Below, in pieces: positions 52,347 to 60,794 of a stretch of DNA of 64,000 nt. Numbering within the stretch: the first letter of the stretch is position 1; every line of letters begins with the position of its first letter. The notes beneath the pieces are model-generated. The model searched no databases, had not been told where the DNA came from, and saw only the letters and a program-made list of their open reading frames with translations. Made by a program: the position numbers and the translations under genes. This stretch comes from an uncultured Oscillospiraceae bacterium (lineage in GTDB: Bacteria > Bacillota > Clostridia > Oscillospirales > Oscillospiraceae). The stretch is taken from the NCBI GenBank assembly GCA_934589065.1, contig CAKTNN010000009.1, positions 1-64,000 of the forward strand, read 5' to 3'.

Positions 52347-53968
52347 CCTTTTCCTATCCCGGAGCACAGAGCCCTTGCCTGGAGGACGTTTCCTTTTCCA
52401 TCGGCAAGGGGGAGTATGTGCTCTTGTGTGGAACCAGCGGGTGCGGGAAAACGACGCTTTTGCGGCATCTGAAATCCGTACTCACCCCCAGGGGGGCTGG
52501 GAGCGGCAGAATTCTCTATTGCGGCACGCCCTTAGATCAGGTGGAGGATGCCCGCCAAGCCCAGGCCATCGGCTTTGTGATGCAGAACCCGGACGATCAG
52601 ATTGTCACCGATAAGGTCTGGCACGAATTGGCCTTTGGGCTGGAAAACCTGGGAGTTGACCGGGATGTGATCGGTGCCCGGGTTGCGGAAATGGCAAGCT
52701 TTTTCGGAATACAAAGCTGGTTCCACCGGGATATATCCCAGCTTTCCGGCGGTCAAAAGCAGCTTCTGAATTTGGCCTCCATTATGGCGATGCAGCCGGA
52801 AATACTGATTCTGGATGAGCCCACCGGTCAGCTGGACCCCATTGCCGCCGGTGATTTCCTGAATACCCTGAAAAAGATCAATCGGGAGCTGGGCACCACT
52901 GTGCTGATTACCGAGCATCGGGTGGAGGAGATTTTTCCCGTTGCAGACCGGGTGCTGGTAATGGAGCAGGGGAAGCTCACGGTAGATGCGCCCCCAAGGC
53001 AGGCAGGGCGGCTCTTGATTCAGCGGAGCAGCCCCCTTTGCGATATGCTCCCTGCCCCTATGCGGGTTTATTTTGAGGTAGAGGACGGCCCCAATCCGCC
53101 GCTGACCGTGCGGGAGGGCCGCAGCTGGCTGGAAGCGCAGCAGCCTTTTTATGCTGCCCAGTGCCCTCCTCCGGAAACGGAGCCCTGGGGGGAGACGGCG
53201 GTGGAAGCAAAGGACGTGTGGTTTCGCTACGAGCGCCAGTCCCCGGATGTGCTGAATGGGCTGAGTATGCGCATACCGGCAGGCAGTCTCTATGCCATTG
53301 TGGGCAGCAACGGCGGGGGAAAATCCACTGCGCTGCGGACGATATGCGGAATCTGTAAGCCCTATCGGGGATCTATTGAAGTTTTGGGGAAGAATATCCA
53401 AAAGTATCCCAAGGCCAGCCTGTTTCAGAACTGCCTGACCATGCTGCCCCAGGACCCCAGAAACCTGTTTGTCAAGCAGACGGTAGAAGAAGAGCTGGAG
53501 GAAATGACCCATTCTCCGGATGCCCGGCAGAAAGCTGCCGCAATATGCCAAATTGGCCGCCTGATGAAGGCAAACCCTTATGACCTTTCCGGCGGTGAGC
53601 AGCAGCGTGTGGCCCTTGCCAAGGTGCTGCTTACAAACCCCAGGGTTCTGCTGCTGGACGAGCCCACCAAGGGGCTGGATTGCTGCTTTAAAAGAAGCTT
53701 TGCCGCCACGCTGAAAGAGCTGACAGGGGAAGGAATGACCATTCTTATGGTCTCCCACGACATTGAATTCTGCGCAGAGTACGCGGATATGGCAGCCATG
53801 TTCTTTGACGGCAGACTGATTGCTTCCGGCACACCAAAAAGCTTTTTTGGCGGCAACAGCTTTTATACCACCGCTGCCAGCCGCATGAGCAAGGGTGTCT
53901 TTGAAAACGCAGTGACGGCCCGGGATGTGGCGGCGCGCCTTCGGAAGAACCGGGGGGAGGGGCAATGA
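52319..53968 (+). CDS. ECF transporter ATPase, two ATP-binding domains fused
   Basis: 549 residues from ATG 52319. Domain 1 (about 1-230): Walker A CGTSGCGKTT, signature LSGGQKQLLNLASIM, Walker B ILILDEPTGQLDP. Domain 2 (about 295-530): Walker A GSNGGGKST, signature LSGGEQQRVALAKVL, Walker B VLLLDEPTKGLD. Many ECF systems use separate EcfA and EcfA' proteins; here they are one chain. Overlaps the S-component gene by 4 bases. Confidence 0.93.
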   Translation: MEQFQIQNLTFSYPGAQSPCLEDVSFSIGKGEYVLLCGTSGCGKTTLLRHLKSVLTPRGAGSGRILYCGTPLDQVEDARQAQAIGFVMQNPDDQIVTDKVWHELAFGLENLGVDRDVIGARVAEMASFFGIQSWFHRDISQLSGGQKQLLNLASIMAMQPEILILDEPTGQLDPIAAGDFLNTLKKINRELGTTVLITEHRVEEIFPVADRVLVMEQGKLTVDAPPRQAGRLLIQRSSPLCDMLPAPMRVYFEVEDGPNPPLTVREGRSWLEAQQPFYAAQCPPPETEPWGETAVEAKDVWFRYERQSPDVLNGLSMRIPAGSLYAIVGSNGGGKSTALRTICGICKPYRGSIEVLGKNIQKYPKASLFQNCLTMLPQDPRNLFVKQTVEEELEEMTHSPDARQKAAAICQIGRLMKANPYDLSGGEQQRVALAKVLLTNPRVLLLDEPTKGLDCCFKRSFAATLKELTGEGMTILMVSHDIEFCAEYADMAAMFFDGRLIASGTPKSFFGGNSFYTTAASRMSKGVFENAVTARDVAARLRKNRGEGQ

Positions 53969-54666
53969 AAAAAGCATCCATTTTCAGCCTGTTGACCATT
54001 TTCCTGCTGGTTCCTGCCACGCTTTACTTTGGCAGTCACATGAAGGGACGGTGGTATTATCTGACCAGCACCCTGGTGATTCTGGAGATCATGCTGCCAT
54101 TTTTTGCTTCCTTTGAGCGCAGAGCCCCCAAATCCAGGGAGCTTGTGACCATTGCGGTGATGGCGTCCCTGGCGGCAGCGTCCCGGGTGGCCTTTGCGGC
54201 GATCCCGTGTTTTAAGGCCATCACCGGGATCATTATGATCACAGGCATTGCCTTTGGCCCCCAGACGGGATTCCTGACGGGAGCGATTGCTGCTTTCGCC
54301 AGTAATTTCTTCTTTGGACAGGGGCCCTGGACGCCCTGGCAGATGTTTGCCTACGGCTTTGCCGGATTTTGGGCAGGCCTCTTTTTCCACAAGCACCCTA
54401 CCTGGCGTAACCCCTGGGTGCTGGGAATTTTTGGCTTTCTCTCCATTTTGCTGGTGGTTGGCCCCATGCTGGATAGCTGCACGGTGTTTACGGTGCTGCC
54501 CAAGCTGACCAAGGAAAATGTACTGTTTATCTATGGGCAGGGCGTTCCGGTGAATGTGATTCACGGCTTGGGCTGTGGGGCAACGCTGCTGGTACTGACC
54601 AAGCCTCTGCTGCAAAAGCTGGACAGGCTTCAGCGAAAATACGGTATTTTGGAGGATTCTCAATGA
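53965..54666 (+). CDS. ECF transporter S component, probable cobamide or precursor type
   Basis: 233 residues with six to seven helices; an extra N-terminal helix precedes the core. Marked segments are RELVTIAVMASLAAASRVAF, GPQTGFLTGAIAAFASNFFF and GQGPWTPWQMFAYGFAGFWA, which I associate with the CbrT-like S components implicated in vitamin B12 or cobinamide uptake. Linked to cobT, cobU and cobS by 4-base overlaps, so the substrate is likely a corrinoid or a lower-ligand compound. Confidence 0.85.
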   Translation: MKKASIFSLLTIFLLVPATLYFGSHMKGRWYYLTSTLVILEIMLPFFASFERRAPKSRELVTIAVMASLAAASRVAFAAIPCFKAITGIIMITGIAFGPQTGFLTGAIAAFASNFFFGQGPWTPWQMFAYGFAGFWAGLFFHKHPTWRNPWVLGIFGFLSILLVVGPMLDSCTVFTVLPKLTKENVLFIYGQGVPVNVIHGLGCGATLLVLTKPLLQKLDRLQRKYGILEDSQ

Positions 54667-55421
54667 AACGGCAGAGGCTTTATCTCTCTACCATCGACCC
54701 TTCCGCCGGGGAGACTGCCCGGAAGTACGGCCTGGGGATAGAGATTGCCCAGTTCTGCACGGCAGTGAATATGGACGAGGGGGTTGCGCAGACGGATACC
54801 CAGGTGCAGCGGGAGCTGGCGGGAATAGACAGATGCGTTTTCCATGGCCCTTTTAACGAGCTGTTTCCCTGCGCCATTGATCCCAAGGCCAGAGCTTTGG
54901 CTATGGCGCGATACCGGCAGGCAAGCAATTTGGCTGCCCGGTATGGGGCAAGGAAGACGGTATTTCATGCAGGGTTTGTCCCGAATGTCTATTTCCCGGC
55001 GTGGTTTACGGAGCAATCGGTAACCTTTTGGAAAGAATTTTTAGGGGAGCAACCGCAAACCTGCGTTTTCTGCCTGGAAAACGTGATGGAATCTGATCCT
55101 CAGTGGCTAAAGGAGATTGTCCAGGGGATAGACGATCCCCGATTGGGTATCTGTCTGGATGTGGGCCATGCAAATGTCTGCTCCCGGATGGATGTGTTTT
55201 CCTGGCTGGAAACCCTTGCCCCCTGGATTCGGCATTTTCATATCCACAATAACGATGGTACCTGGGATACCCACAGCCCCCTGGGGCAAGGCAGCATCCC
55301 AATGGAGAATTTTTTAACCGAGGCCGCATCCCTGTGCAGCGCCGCCAGTTTTACGCTGGAGGTATCGGATGCCCAGGGGGAAGTAAGCTGGCTTCTGGAA
55401 CATGAACAATTGGAGGACTGA
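54663..55421 (+). CDS. TIM-barrel protein of the AP-endonuclease 2/sugar isomerase superfamily
   Basis: 252 residues. YGLGIEIAQFC, VFHGPFNELFPCAIDPKARA, CVFCLENVMESDPQWLKEIV, GICLDVGHANV and HFHIHNNDGTWDTHSPLGQG place metal-binding Glu, His, Asp and Glu residues as in xylose isomerase-like barrels. Its gene overlaps the S component by 4 bases and precedes cobT by 5, so it belongs to cobamide handling, for example processing of an imported nucleoside or base. No known Cob enzyme of this fold is familiar to me. Confidence 0.8.
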   Translation: MKRQRLYLSTIDPSAGETARKYGLGIEIAQFCTAVNMDEGVAQTDTQVQRELAGIDRCVFHGPFNELFPCAIDPKARALAMARYRQASNLAARYGARKTVFHAGFVPNVYFPAWFTEQSVTFWKEFLGEQPQTCVFCLENVMESDPQWLKEIVQGIDDPRLGICLDVGHANVCSRMDVFSWLETLAPWIRHFHIHNNDGTWDTHSPLGQGSIPMENFLTEAASLCSAASFTLEVSDAQGEVSWLLEHEQLED

Positions 55422-55425
55422 AACA

Positions 55426-56514
55426 ATGACACTGGAAACGCTGATTGCATCCGTTGCACCCCTGGATCAGGAGACAATGGAAAAGGCCAGACTTCGCCAA
55501 ATGGCTCTGGCAAAGCCCCCGGAGAGCCTGGGGCGGCTGGAAGACCTGTCCATTCAGCTGGCGGGCATTACCGGGCAAGTGCACAATACCATGGAGAAAA
55601 CCCATTTGCTGGTATTTGCGGCGGACAATGGTGTTGTTGAAGAGGGGGTGTCCAGCGCGCCCCAGTCCGTGACCCTAATGCAGACCATCAATCTGACCAG
55701 AGCGAAAACCGGCGCATCTGTCCTTGCCAAGCATTTTGGCGCGGGCATTACCGTGTGCGACGTAGGGGTCAATGCGGTAATCACCGACCCAAAGGTTCTG
55801 AACCGGAAAATCGCCATGGGCACACAAAATATCTGTAAAGGCCCGGCAATGACCCGTGCCCAGGCGGAACAGGCCATTCTGACGGGTGCGCAGCTTGCCA
55901 TGGAAACGGAGGCAAATGCTTTGGGCATTGGGGAGATGGGCATCGGCAACACCACCACCTCCTCTGCTGTGCTGGCAGTGCTGCTGGGTGTGCCGGTGGA
56001 GACCGTCACCGGTCGTGGCGGCGGCATTACCGACGATGCCTTCCGGAAGAAAAAGGAGGTCATTTCCCAGGCAATTGCCGTCAATGCGCCCAATCCTCAG
56101 GATGCCGTGGATGTTTTGCAAAAGGTGGGCGGCTTTGACCTGGCTGCCATGTGCGGCGCATTTCTGGGAGCTGCCGCCAGCCGCCGTCCGGTGGTGATCG
56201 ATGGCTTCATTTCCGTAGTGGCGGCATTGTGCGCAGTGCAGCTTTGCCCGAAGGTGCGGGACTATCTGATTCCCAGCCACGCTTCTTACGAGATTGGCTA
56301 CCGTTTGGCGATGGAGAAGCTCTCCTTGCAGCCCCTGTTTATGCTGGGAATGCGCCTGGGCGAGGGCAGCGGCTGCCCCTTGGCGTTCCAGGTGCTCTCT
56401 GCCGCCTGCGCCATCATCAACGATATGGCGACCTTTGACCAGGCGGGAATTGACGATGGCTACCTGGAAGAAATCCGGGAAGGAGATAAGTTTACGGTGG
56501 AGGGCGCAGAATGA
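55426..56514 (+). CDS. cobT: Nicotinate-nucleotide:dimethylbenzimidazole phosphoribosyltransferase
   Basis: 362 residues from ATG 55426 behind TTGGAGGAC. KPPESLGRLEDLSIQLAGIT, FAADNGVVEEGVSSAPQSVT, GEMGIGNTTTSSAVLAVLLG and RLGEGSGCPLAFQVLSAAC (with the catalytic Glu) are the CobT motifs. Activates the lower-ligand base to alpha-ribotide phosphate. Neighbouring ECF genes and the absence of corrin-ring genes show a salvage rather than de novo pathway. Confidence 0.96.
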   Translation: MTLETLIASVAPLDQETMEKARLRQMALAKPPESLGRLEDLSIQLAGITGQVHNTMEKTHLLVFAADNGVVEEGVSSAPQSVTLMQTINLTRAKTGASVLAKHFGAGITVCDVGVNAVITDPKVLNRKIAMGTQNICKGPAMTRAQAEQAILTGAQLAMETEANALGIGEMGIGNTTTSSAVLAVLLGVPVETVTGRGGGITDDAFRKKKEVISQAIAVNAPNPQDAVDVLQKVGGFDLAAMCGAFLGAAASRRPVVIDGFISVVAALCAVQLCPKVRDYLIPSHASYEIGYRLAMEKLSLQPLFMLGMRLGEGSGCPLAFQVLSAACAIINDMATFDQAGIDDGYLEEIREGDKFTVEGAE

Positions 56515-57056
56515 TCGTCTTCATCACCGGGGGGGCAAAAAACGGGAAATCCTCCTTTGCCCAAAATCTGGCAGTGAAGCTTGCCCAGGGGGGGAAGCAC
56601 TATTATATCGCCACCATGATTCCCTGTGACGAGGAGGACTTGGCACGGATTGCCCACCACGTTGCCGACCGGGACGGCCTGGGATTTGAAACGCTGGAAT
56701 GCGGCAGAGACATTGCTGCCTGCCTCAAAATGGCGGACGGAAACGCAAGCTTTCTGCTCGATAGCGTTACGGCGCTGCTGATGAACGAGCTCTACCCAGA
56801 CCCCACGACCTGGGCCCTGGACGAAACGGCGCCGGAACGGTGCGAAAAGGGGCTAATGGCGCTGTGCCGCGGAGTAAAAAATATCGTGCTGGTCAGCGAC
56901 TATATCTATTCCGATGCCGCCAAATATGACCCTGAAACGGAAGTTTTCCGCAGGGGACTGGCGCGGCTGGATAGAAGTATTGCAAAAATCGCGGATACGG
57001 TCATAGAAGTATCTGCCGGAAATCTTGTCTACCTGAAAGGGGAACTGCCACTATGA
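56511..57056 (+). CDS. cobU: Adenosylcobinamide kinase/phosphate guanylyltransferase CobU
   Basis: 181 residues. Walker A is TGGAKNGKSSFA, the guanylyl-site segment is RIAHHVADRDGLGFETLE and the third block SFLLDSVTALLMNELYP. The C-terminal block IVLVSDYIYSDAAKYDPETE keeps the family layout but lacks the usual G-x-G-I-V-P. Overlaps both neighbours by 4 bases. Activates cobinamide for attachment of the lower ligand. Confidence 0.9.
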   Translation: MIVFITGGAKNGKSSFAQNLAVKLAQGGKHYYIATMIPCDEEDLARIAHHVADRDGLGFETLECGRDIAACLKMADGNASFLLDSVTALLMNELYPDPTTWALDETAPERCEKGLMALCRGVKNIVLVSDYIYSDAAKYDPETEVFRRGLARLDRSIAKIADTVIEVSAGNLVYLKGELPL

Positions 57057-57793
57057 AAACCTTTTTTCATGCCTTTGTAATGTGTCAGTCCATGTTCTGC
57101 GCCATTCCGTTCCCTTGCAAAATCTGGGACGAAAAAGCGAGGGATAAGCTGCTATGGTGCCTGCCGCTGGTGGGCCTGGAAATTGGCTTTATTTGGTGGC
57201 TGATCTATCTGGTGTGCGACTCTTTTGCTCTGCCCATGCTGTTGCAGGGGGCAGTTCTTTGCGCATCTCCTTTTTTGCTTACCGGGTGCATTCACCTGGA
57301 TGGCTTTATGGATGTGACGGATGCCGTGGGCTCTTGCCGGGATTTGGAGCGCCGCCGGGAGATTTTAAAGGATTCCCATGTGGGCTCTTTTGCGGTGATC
57401 GGCTGCGTGCTGCTGATTGTGTTTCAGTTTGCCTGTTGCGCCGGTGTATATAACTGGGTGGATAGCCGGATGCTCATTCTCATTCCCGTGGTCAGCCGCA
57501 GCTGCAGCGCCCTTGCGGTGGCGGTTTTGCCCAAGATGTCTACCAGTCAGTATGTACAGAAAAAAGCCGGGACAGCGGATATCTATATTCCGGTTGCCTT
57601 TCTGCTGCTTTGCCTGACGGCTGCGGCATTGCTTTCACCTGCGTGCGGCTGGGCGGTTTTCATCCAGCTGGCGGTTTACGCCCTTGCCCTTCGGAAGGGA
57701 TTCAAAAACCTTGGGGGCATGAACGGCGATATTTCCGGCTATGCCCTGACCCTTTCGGAGCTGGGCGCGCTGGCGGCAATGGCAATTCTGTAA
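57053..57793 (+). CDS. cobS: Adenosylcobinamide-GDP ribazoletransferase CobS
   Basis: 246 residues with about seven helices. GCIHLDGFMDVTDAVGSCRD and RREILKDSHVGSFAVIGCVL with the Asp-rich active site are diagnostic. Joins cobinamide-GDP with alpha-ribazole or its phosphate to make the finished cobamide at the membrane. Confidence 0.95.
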   Translation: MKTFFHAFVMCQSMFCAIPFPCKIWDEKARDKLLWCLPLVGLEIGFIWWLIYLVCDSFALPMLLQGAVLCASPFLLTGCIHLDGFMDVTDAVGSCRDLERRREILKDSHVGSFAVIGCVLLIVFQFACCAGVYNWVDSRMLILIPVVSRSCSALAVAVLPKMSTSQYVQKKAGTADIYIPVAFLLLCLTAAALLSPACGWAVFIQLAVYALALRKGFKNLGGMNGDISGYALTLSELGALAAMAIL

Positions 57794-57805
57794 GGAGGGG
57801 ACAAG

Positions 57806-58174
57806 ATGGATTTGATTATCGGCGGAGCTTACCAGGGCAAGCGGGCGTTTGCCGTAAATACCCTGGGCATCCCGGAAAGTGATATTTTTACCTGCACGGA
57901 TACCCATATTGATTTTTCAAAGCCCTGCATCGACCGGCTGGAAGACTATGTGCTCTCCTGCATCCAGGGAGGAATCGACCCGTTGACGGAGCTGAAAAAT
58001 CAGGATTTGCAGGATAAGACCATCATTTGCATGGATATCTTTTGCGGTGTGGTGCCCATCGATTCCGAAATGCGTCTGTGGCGGCACACCACGGGCCTTG
58101 TTTGCCAGTATCTTGCCGGGAAAGCCGCCCGGGTTCACCGGATTGTGTGCGGATTGGAGCAAAGGCTAAAATGA
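57806..58174 (+). CDS. Short CobU-superfamily protein
   Basis: 122 residues, against about 180 for CobU. The first strand LIIGGAYQGKRAFAVNTLG is a CobU-like P-loop with Arg in place of the Ser/Thr that binds magnesium. The end matches CobU block 4: CGVVPIDSEMRLWRHTTGLV, CQYLAGKAARVHRIVCGLEQ. The central guanylyl-site His segment is missing. It may be a regulatory or half-reaction partner of the full CobU encoded two genes upstream. Confidence 0.8.
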   Translation: MDLIIGGAYQGKRAFAVNTLGIPESDIFTCTDTHIDFSKPCIDRLEDYVLSCIQGGIDPLTELKNQDLQDKTIICMDIFCGVVPIDSEMRLWRHTTGLVCQYLAGKAARVHRIVCGLEQRLK

Positions 58175-58716
58175 GTACCCTATATTTGATTCGCCACGGA
58201 AAGACGGAAGCAAACCTGCAGCACCGCTACTGCGGCAGTACGGATTTGCCCTTGTCGGAGGTGGGCCTGGAAGAACTACAGGGCCTGCACTATGATATCC
58301 GGGGGGCAAAATTTATTGTCAGCGGAATGCGCCGGACGGAGCAGACGCTGCGTGCGCTCTTTGGGGACGTAGCATACACCGTAAACCCTGCCTTTCGGGA
58401 GGTGGACTTTGGCGCTTTTGAAATGAAGACCTACCAGGATCTGAAAGACCGCCCGGACTATCAGCGGTGGCTCACAGGGGACAATATGGTCAATGTCCCG
58501 CCGGAAGGGGAGAGCGGCGCGCAAATGACCGCCCGGGTGCTCTCGGCTCTGCCGGAGCTTATGGGGGAAGATACGGTGCTTGTAACCCATGGGGGCGTGA
58601 TTGCGGCAATTATGGAGGCGCTCTTTCCTCAGGAGGGGAAGAACCGCTACCAGTGGCAGCCCACCCCCGGACACGGCTATGCCGTCACCGGAAAAACCTA
58701 TCGCCCGATCCCGTAA
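58171..58716 (+). CDS. Histidine phosphatase, alpha-ribazole phosphatase-like (CobC)
   Basis: 181 residues from ATG 58171, overlapping the previous stop by 4. LYLIRHGKTEANLQHRYCGS is the RHG motif, FREVDFGAFEMKTYQDL the second and VTHGGVIAAIM the His for the second step. In this position the enzyme most likely removes the phosphate from alpha-ribazole phosphate or adenosylcobalamin phosphate. Last gene of the block. Confidence 0.88.
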   Translation: MSTLYLIRHGKTEANLQHRYCGSTDLPLSEVGLEELQGLHYDIRGAKFIVSGMRRTEQTLRALFGDVAYTVNPAFREVDFGAFEMKTYQDLKDRPDYQRWLTGDNMVNVPPEGESGAQMTARVLSALPELMGEDTVLVTHGGVIAAIMEALFPQEGKNRYQWQPTPGHGYAVTGKTYRPIP

Positions 58717-58723
58717 AAAAGGA

Positions 58724-58752
58724 TTGACAAAAGAGGGGAAATAGGGTACAAT
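58724..58752 (+). promoter_or_regulatory. SigA promoter of tRNA-Leu
   Basis: TTGACA (58724-58729) and TACAAT (58747-58752) with a 17-base spacer, 12 bases before the tRNA. Confidence 0.88.
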
Positions 58753-58764
58753 ATCCAAGCACTT

Positions 58765-58847
58765 GCGAGAGTGTTGGAATGGTAGACAAGCACGTTTGAG
58801 GTGCGTGTGGTAATCCCGTGGGGGTTCGAGTCCCCTCTCTCGCACCA
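58765..58847 (+). tRNA. tRNA-Leu (GAG anticodon)
   Basis: Acceptor arms GCGAGAG and CTCTCGC, anticodon arm CACGT-TTGAGGT-GCGTG giving GAG, a class II variable arm (TGGTAATCCCGT region), T arm GGGGG-TTCGAGT-CCCCT, discriminator A and encoded CCA. Reads CUC/CUU leucine codons. Confidence 0.95.
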
Positions 58848-58850
58848 TGC

Positions 58851-58884
58851 AAAAAGGCACTTGCTTTTGGCAAGTGCCTTTTTG
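58851..58884 (+). terminator. Terminator of tRNA-Leu
   Basis: AAAAAGGCACTTGC and GCAAGTGCCTTTTT with a 5-base loop, three bases after the CCA end. Confidence 0.88.
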
Positions 58885-58888
58885 CAGT

Positions 58889-59044
58889 GAAATCCGCCCT
58901 TTGGACGGGAGAAATCCACGGAAGTGGATGAAATCCCTTCGGGAGGAAATCCGCCTGTCGGCGGGAGAGATGGATTTCTTTCACCCGCCTTTTGCGGATT
59001 TCGTCTATAAAACAGATTTCACCCTTGCGCCAGCAAGGATTTCA
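58889..59044. repeat. Array of GAAATCC mini-hairpins beside a four-helix-bundle gene
   Basis: GAAATCC occurs in direct orientation at 58889, 58911, 58930 and 58946, each copy running into a small hairpin: CCGCCctttGGACGG, CCACggaaGTGG, CCCttcGGG and CCGCCtgtcGGCGG. Then the inverse GGATTTC appears at 58972, 58996 and 59037. The array ends 26 bases before the four-helix-bundle gene. It fits none of the neighbouring genes' regulation. Confidence 0.8.
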
Positions 59045-59070
59045 TTATAGAATGAACGTGGGAGATTGAT

Positions 59071-59427
59071 ATGCCAGAGAACACGCTTGCGGATTTATCT
59101 ATGGAGTTCGCGGTAAACATTTTAAAACTGACGGGACAAATCAAGGGACACTATTCTCTTATAAATCAGCTGGAACGCAGTGCAACATCCATTGGTGCCA
59201 ATATTCGAGAGGCAAAGTATGCCCACAGCCGACCGGATTTTATTTCAAAGCTGCAAATCGCGTTAAAAGAGTGCTATGAATCGGAATATTGGTTGGAACT
59301 GATGGTACGTGCAGAATTGATCGATGGTGATTCCGCAAAAAAATATTTGCATGACTGCGGCACATTACGCCGTATCCTGATTGCGTCTGTCAATACGGCA
59401 AAAGCGCATTCCTCCAAAACTAAGTAG
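59071..59427 (+). CDS. Four-helix-bundle protein (S23/IVP family)
   Basis: 118 residues; GGGAG lies 9 bases upstream. LSMEFAVNILKLTGQIKGHY, LINQLERSATSIGANIREAK and FISKLQIALKECYESEYWLE are the family's helices; the fold is that of rRNA intervening-sequence proteins and of Avd of diversity-generating retroelements. Such genes recur in Clostridia next to short palindromic arrays, as here. Function unknown; RNA or single-stranded DNA binding is a reasonable guess. No reverse transcriptase or rRNA gene is in the window. Confidence 0.88.
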   Translation: MPENTLADLSMEFAVNILKLTGQIKGHYSLINQLERSATSIGANIREAKYAHSRPDFISKLQIALKECYESEYWLELMVRAELIDGDSAKKYLHDCGTLRRILIASVNTAKAHSSKTK

Positions 59428-59451
59428 CAATACGGAAACGAGGCCACCTTT

Positions 59452-60177
59452 ATGATTCGATTTTTCATCACCCCGGAGGAGCTTTCCGGGGAAACCATAA
59501 CCCTAACCGGAGAAAACGCCAAGCATGCCAGGGTGTTGCGGCTCAAGCAGGGGGAAGAAGTTCTGGTGTGCGATGGCAGGGGAGAGGAGTGCCTCTGCCG
59601 GGTAGTAAGCCCGGAGGATTTAACCCTGGAAGCAGTGCAGCGGCGGCCCTCTTCCTCAGAAGCCGCCGTACAGGTCAGTGCGTATATGGCCTTTCCCAAG
59701 GCGGATAAGCTGGAGCACGTGATCCAGAAAGCAACGGAGCTGGGGGCAAGGGAAATCGTCGCTTTCCCCTCGGAGCGGTGCGTGTCCCGCCCGGACGAAA
59801 AGAGCCTGAAAAAGAAGCTGGAGCGGTGGCAGAAGATCGCCGCCTCGGCAGCGGAGCAATCCGGGCGCGGGGTGATTCCCCAGGTTGTGGTGCTGAATTC
59901 CTACCGGGAGGCTCTGCAGCGGGCCGCAAAAGCCGACAAGGCTCTGCTTTTTTACGAGCACGAGGATACCGTCACATTGCATGACGCACTGGAAAGCAGC
60001 CCATGGAAGACGGTCAGTCTGCTTACCGGCCCGGAGGGCGGCCTGGAAGAGCGGGAAGTGCAGCTGGCGCTGGATGCCGGCCTTACGGTGTGCACTCTGG
60101 GAAAGAGAATCCTGCGGTGCGAAACCGCCCCCCTGTGCGCCCTGTCTGCCGTGATGTACGCCGCCGGGGAGTACTAA
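59452..60177 (+). CDS. rsmE: 16S rRNA (uracil1498-N3)-methyltransferase
   Basis: 241 residues. An N-terminal PUA-like part (ITLTGENAKHARVLRLKQGE) is followed by a SPOUT domain: KADKLEHVIQKATELGAREI, FPSERCVSRPDEKSLKKKLE, LLTGPEGGLEEREVQLALDA and LGKRILRCETAPLCALSAV. The knot residues are intact. Methylates U1498 in the decoding region. Confidence 0.96.
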   Translation: MIRFFITPEELSGETITLTGENAKHARVLRLKQGEEVLVCDGRGEECLCRVVSPEDLTLEAVQRRPSSSEAAVQVSAYMAFPKADKLEHVIQKATELGAREIVAFPSERCVSRPDEKSLKKKLERWQKIAASAAEQSGRGVIPQVVVLNSYREALQRAAKADKALLFYEHEDTVTLHDALESSPWKTVSLLTGPEGGLEEREVQLALDAGLTVCTLGKRILRCETAPLCALSAVMYAAGEY

Positions 60178-60204
60178 AAGGGAATCGCAATCCCGCCGAC
60201 CGGC

Positions 60205-60687
60205 CTACTTATGATACCTGCTTCCTGCCTGGATGGCCTCGGCCCGATAGAGCTGCTCCAGCACCATGATCCGGGCCAGGTGGTGGGGGAAGGTCATGGG
60301 CCCCATGGATAGGCGGAAGTCCGCCCGCTGCTTTACCCGCGGCGCCATGCCGAAGGAGGAGCCGATCAAAAAGCAGGCGCTGCTCTTGCCGGATAGCTTA
60401 ATATCTGCTATTCTTTGCGCAAAGGATTCGCTGCTCAGTTCCTTCCCCTCCGGGGTGAAAACGCAGAACCATGCCCCCTTGGGGATCCTTGCAAGAATAT
60501 CCTCAGCCTCTTTTTCCAGCCCGGCGGCAATTTCCGCCGGGCTTGGATTTTCTGCAAGGCGGTATTCGGGCAGCTCCACCAGGGTAAACCTGCAATAGCC
60601 GGAAAGACGCTTGGCGTATTCCTGGGCGGCGGAAATATAGAATTTTTCTTTCAGCTTTCCCAGGGTGATTAGGGTAATTTCAAACAT
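60205..60687 (-). CDS. rlmH: 23S rRNA (pseudouridine1915-N3)-methyltransferase RlmH
   Basis: 160 residues from ATG 60687 behind GGAGGAAAC; a start four residues earlier would sit on that site. Typical are LITLGKLKEKFYISAAQEYA, KRLSGYCRFTLVELPEYR, CFLIGSSFGMAPRVKQRADF and the end RIMVLEQLYRAEAIQAGSRY-HK. The normal Gly-Gly of the SAM knot (IGGADG) reads IGSSFG. Acts on mature 70S ribosomes. Convergent with rsmE. Confidence 0.95.
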   Translation of the reverse strand: MFEITLITLGKLKEKFYISAAQEYAKRLSGYCRFTLVELPEYRLAENPSPAEIAAGLEKEAEDILARIPKGAWFCVFTPEGKELSSESFAQRIADIKLSGKSSACFLIGSSFGMAPRVKQRADFRLSMGPMTFPHHLARIMVLEQLYRAEAIQAGSRYHK

Positions 60688-60794
60688 AGTTTCCTCCAAA
60701 AAGGTTTTCTATATAGTAGCATGGATTTCCCGGGAAAGCAACGGCGCATATTGTGCGCCCATGGGGGAAAGCTGAGGCTATGGAGGTGAAAAAC

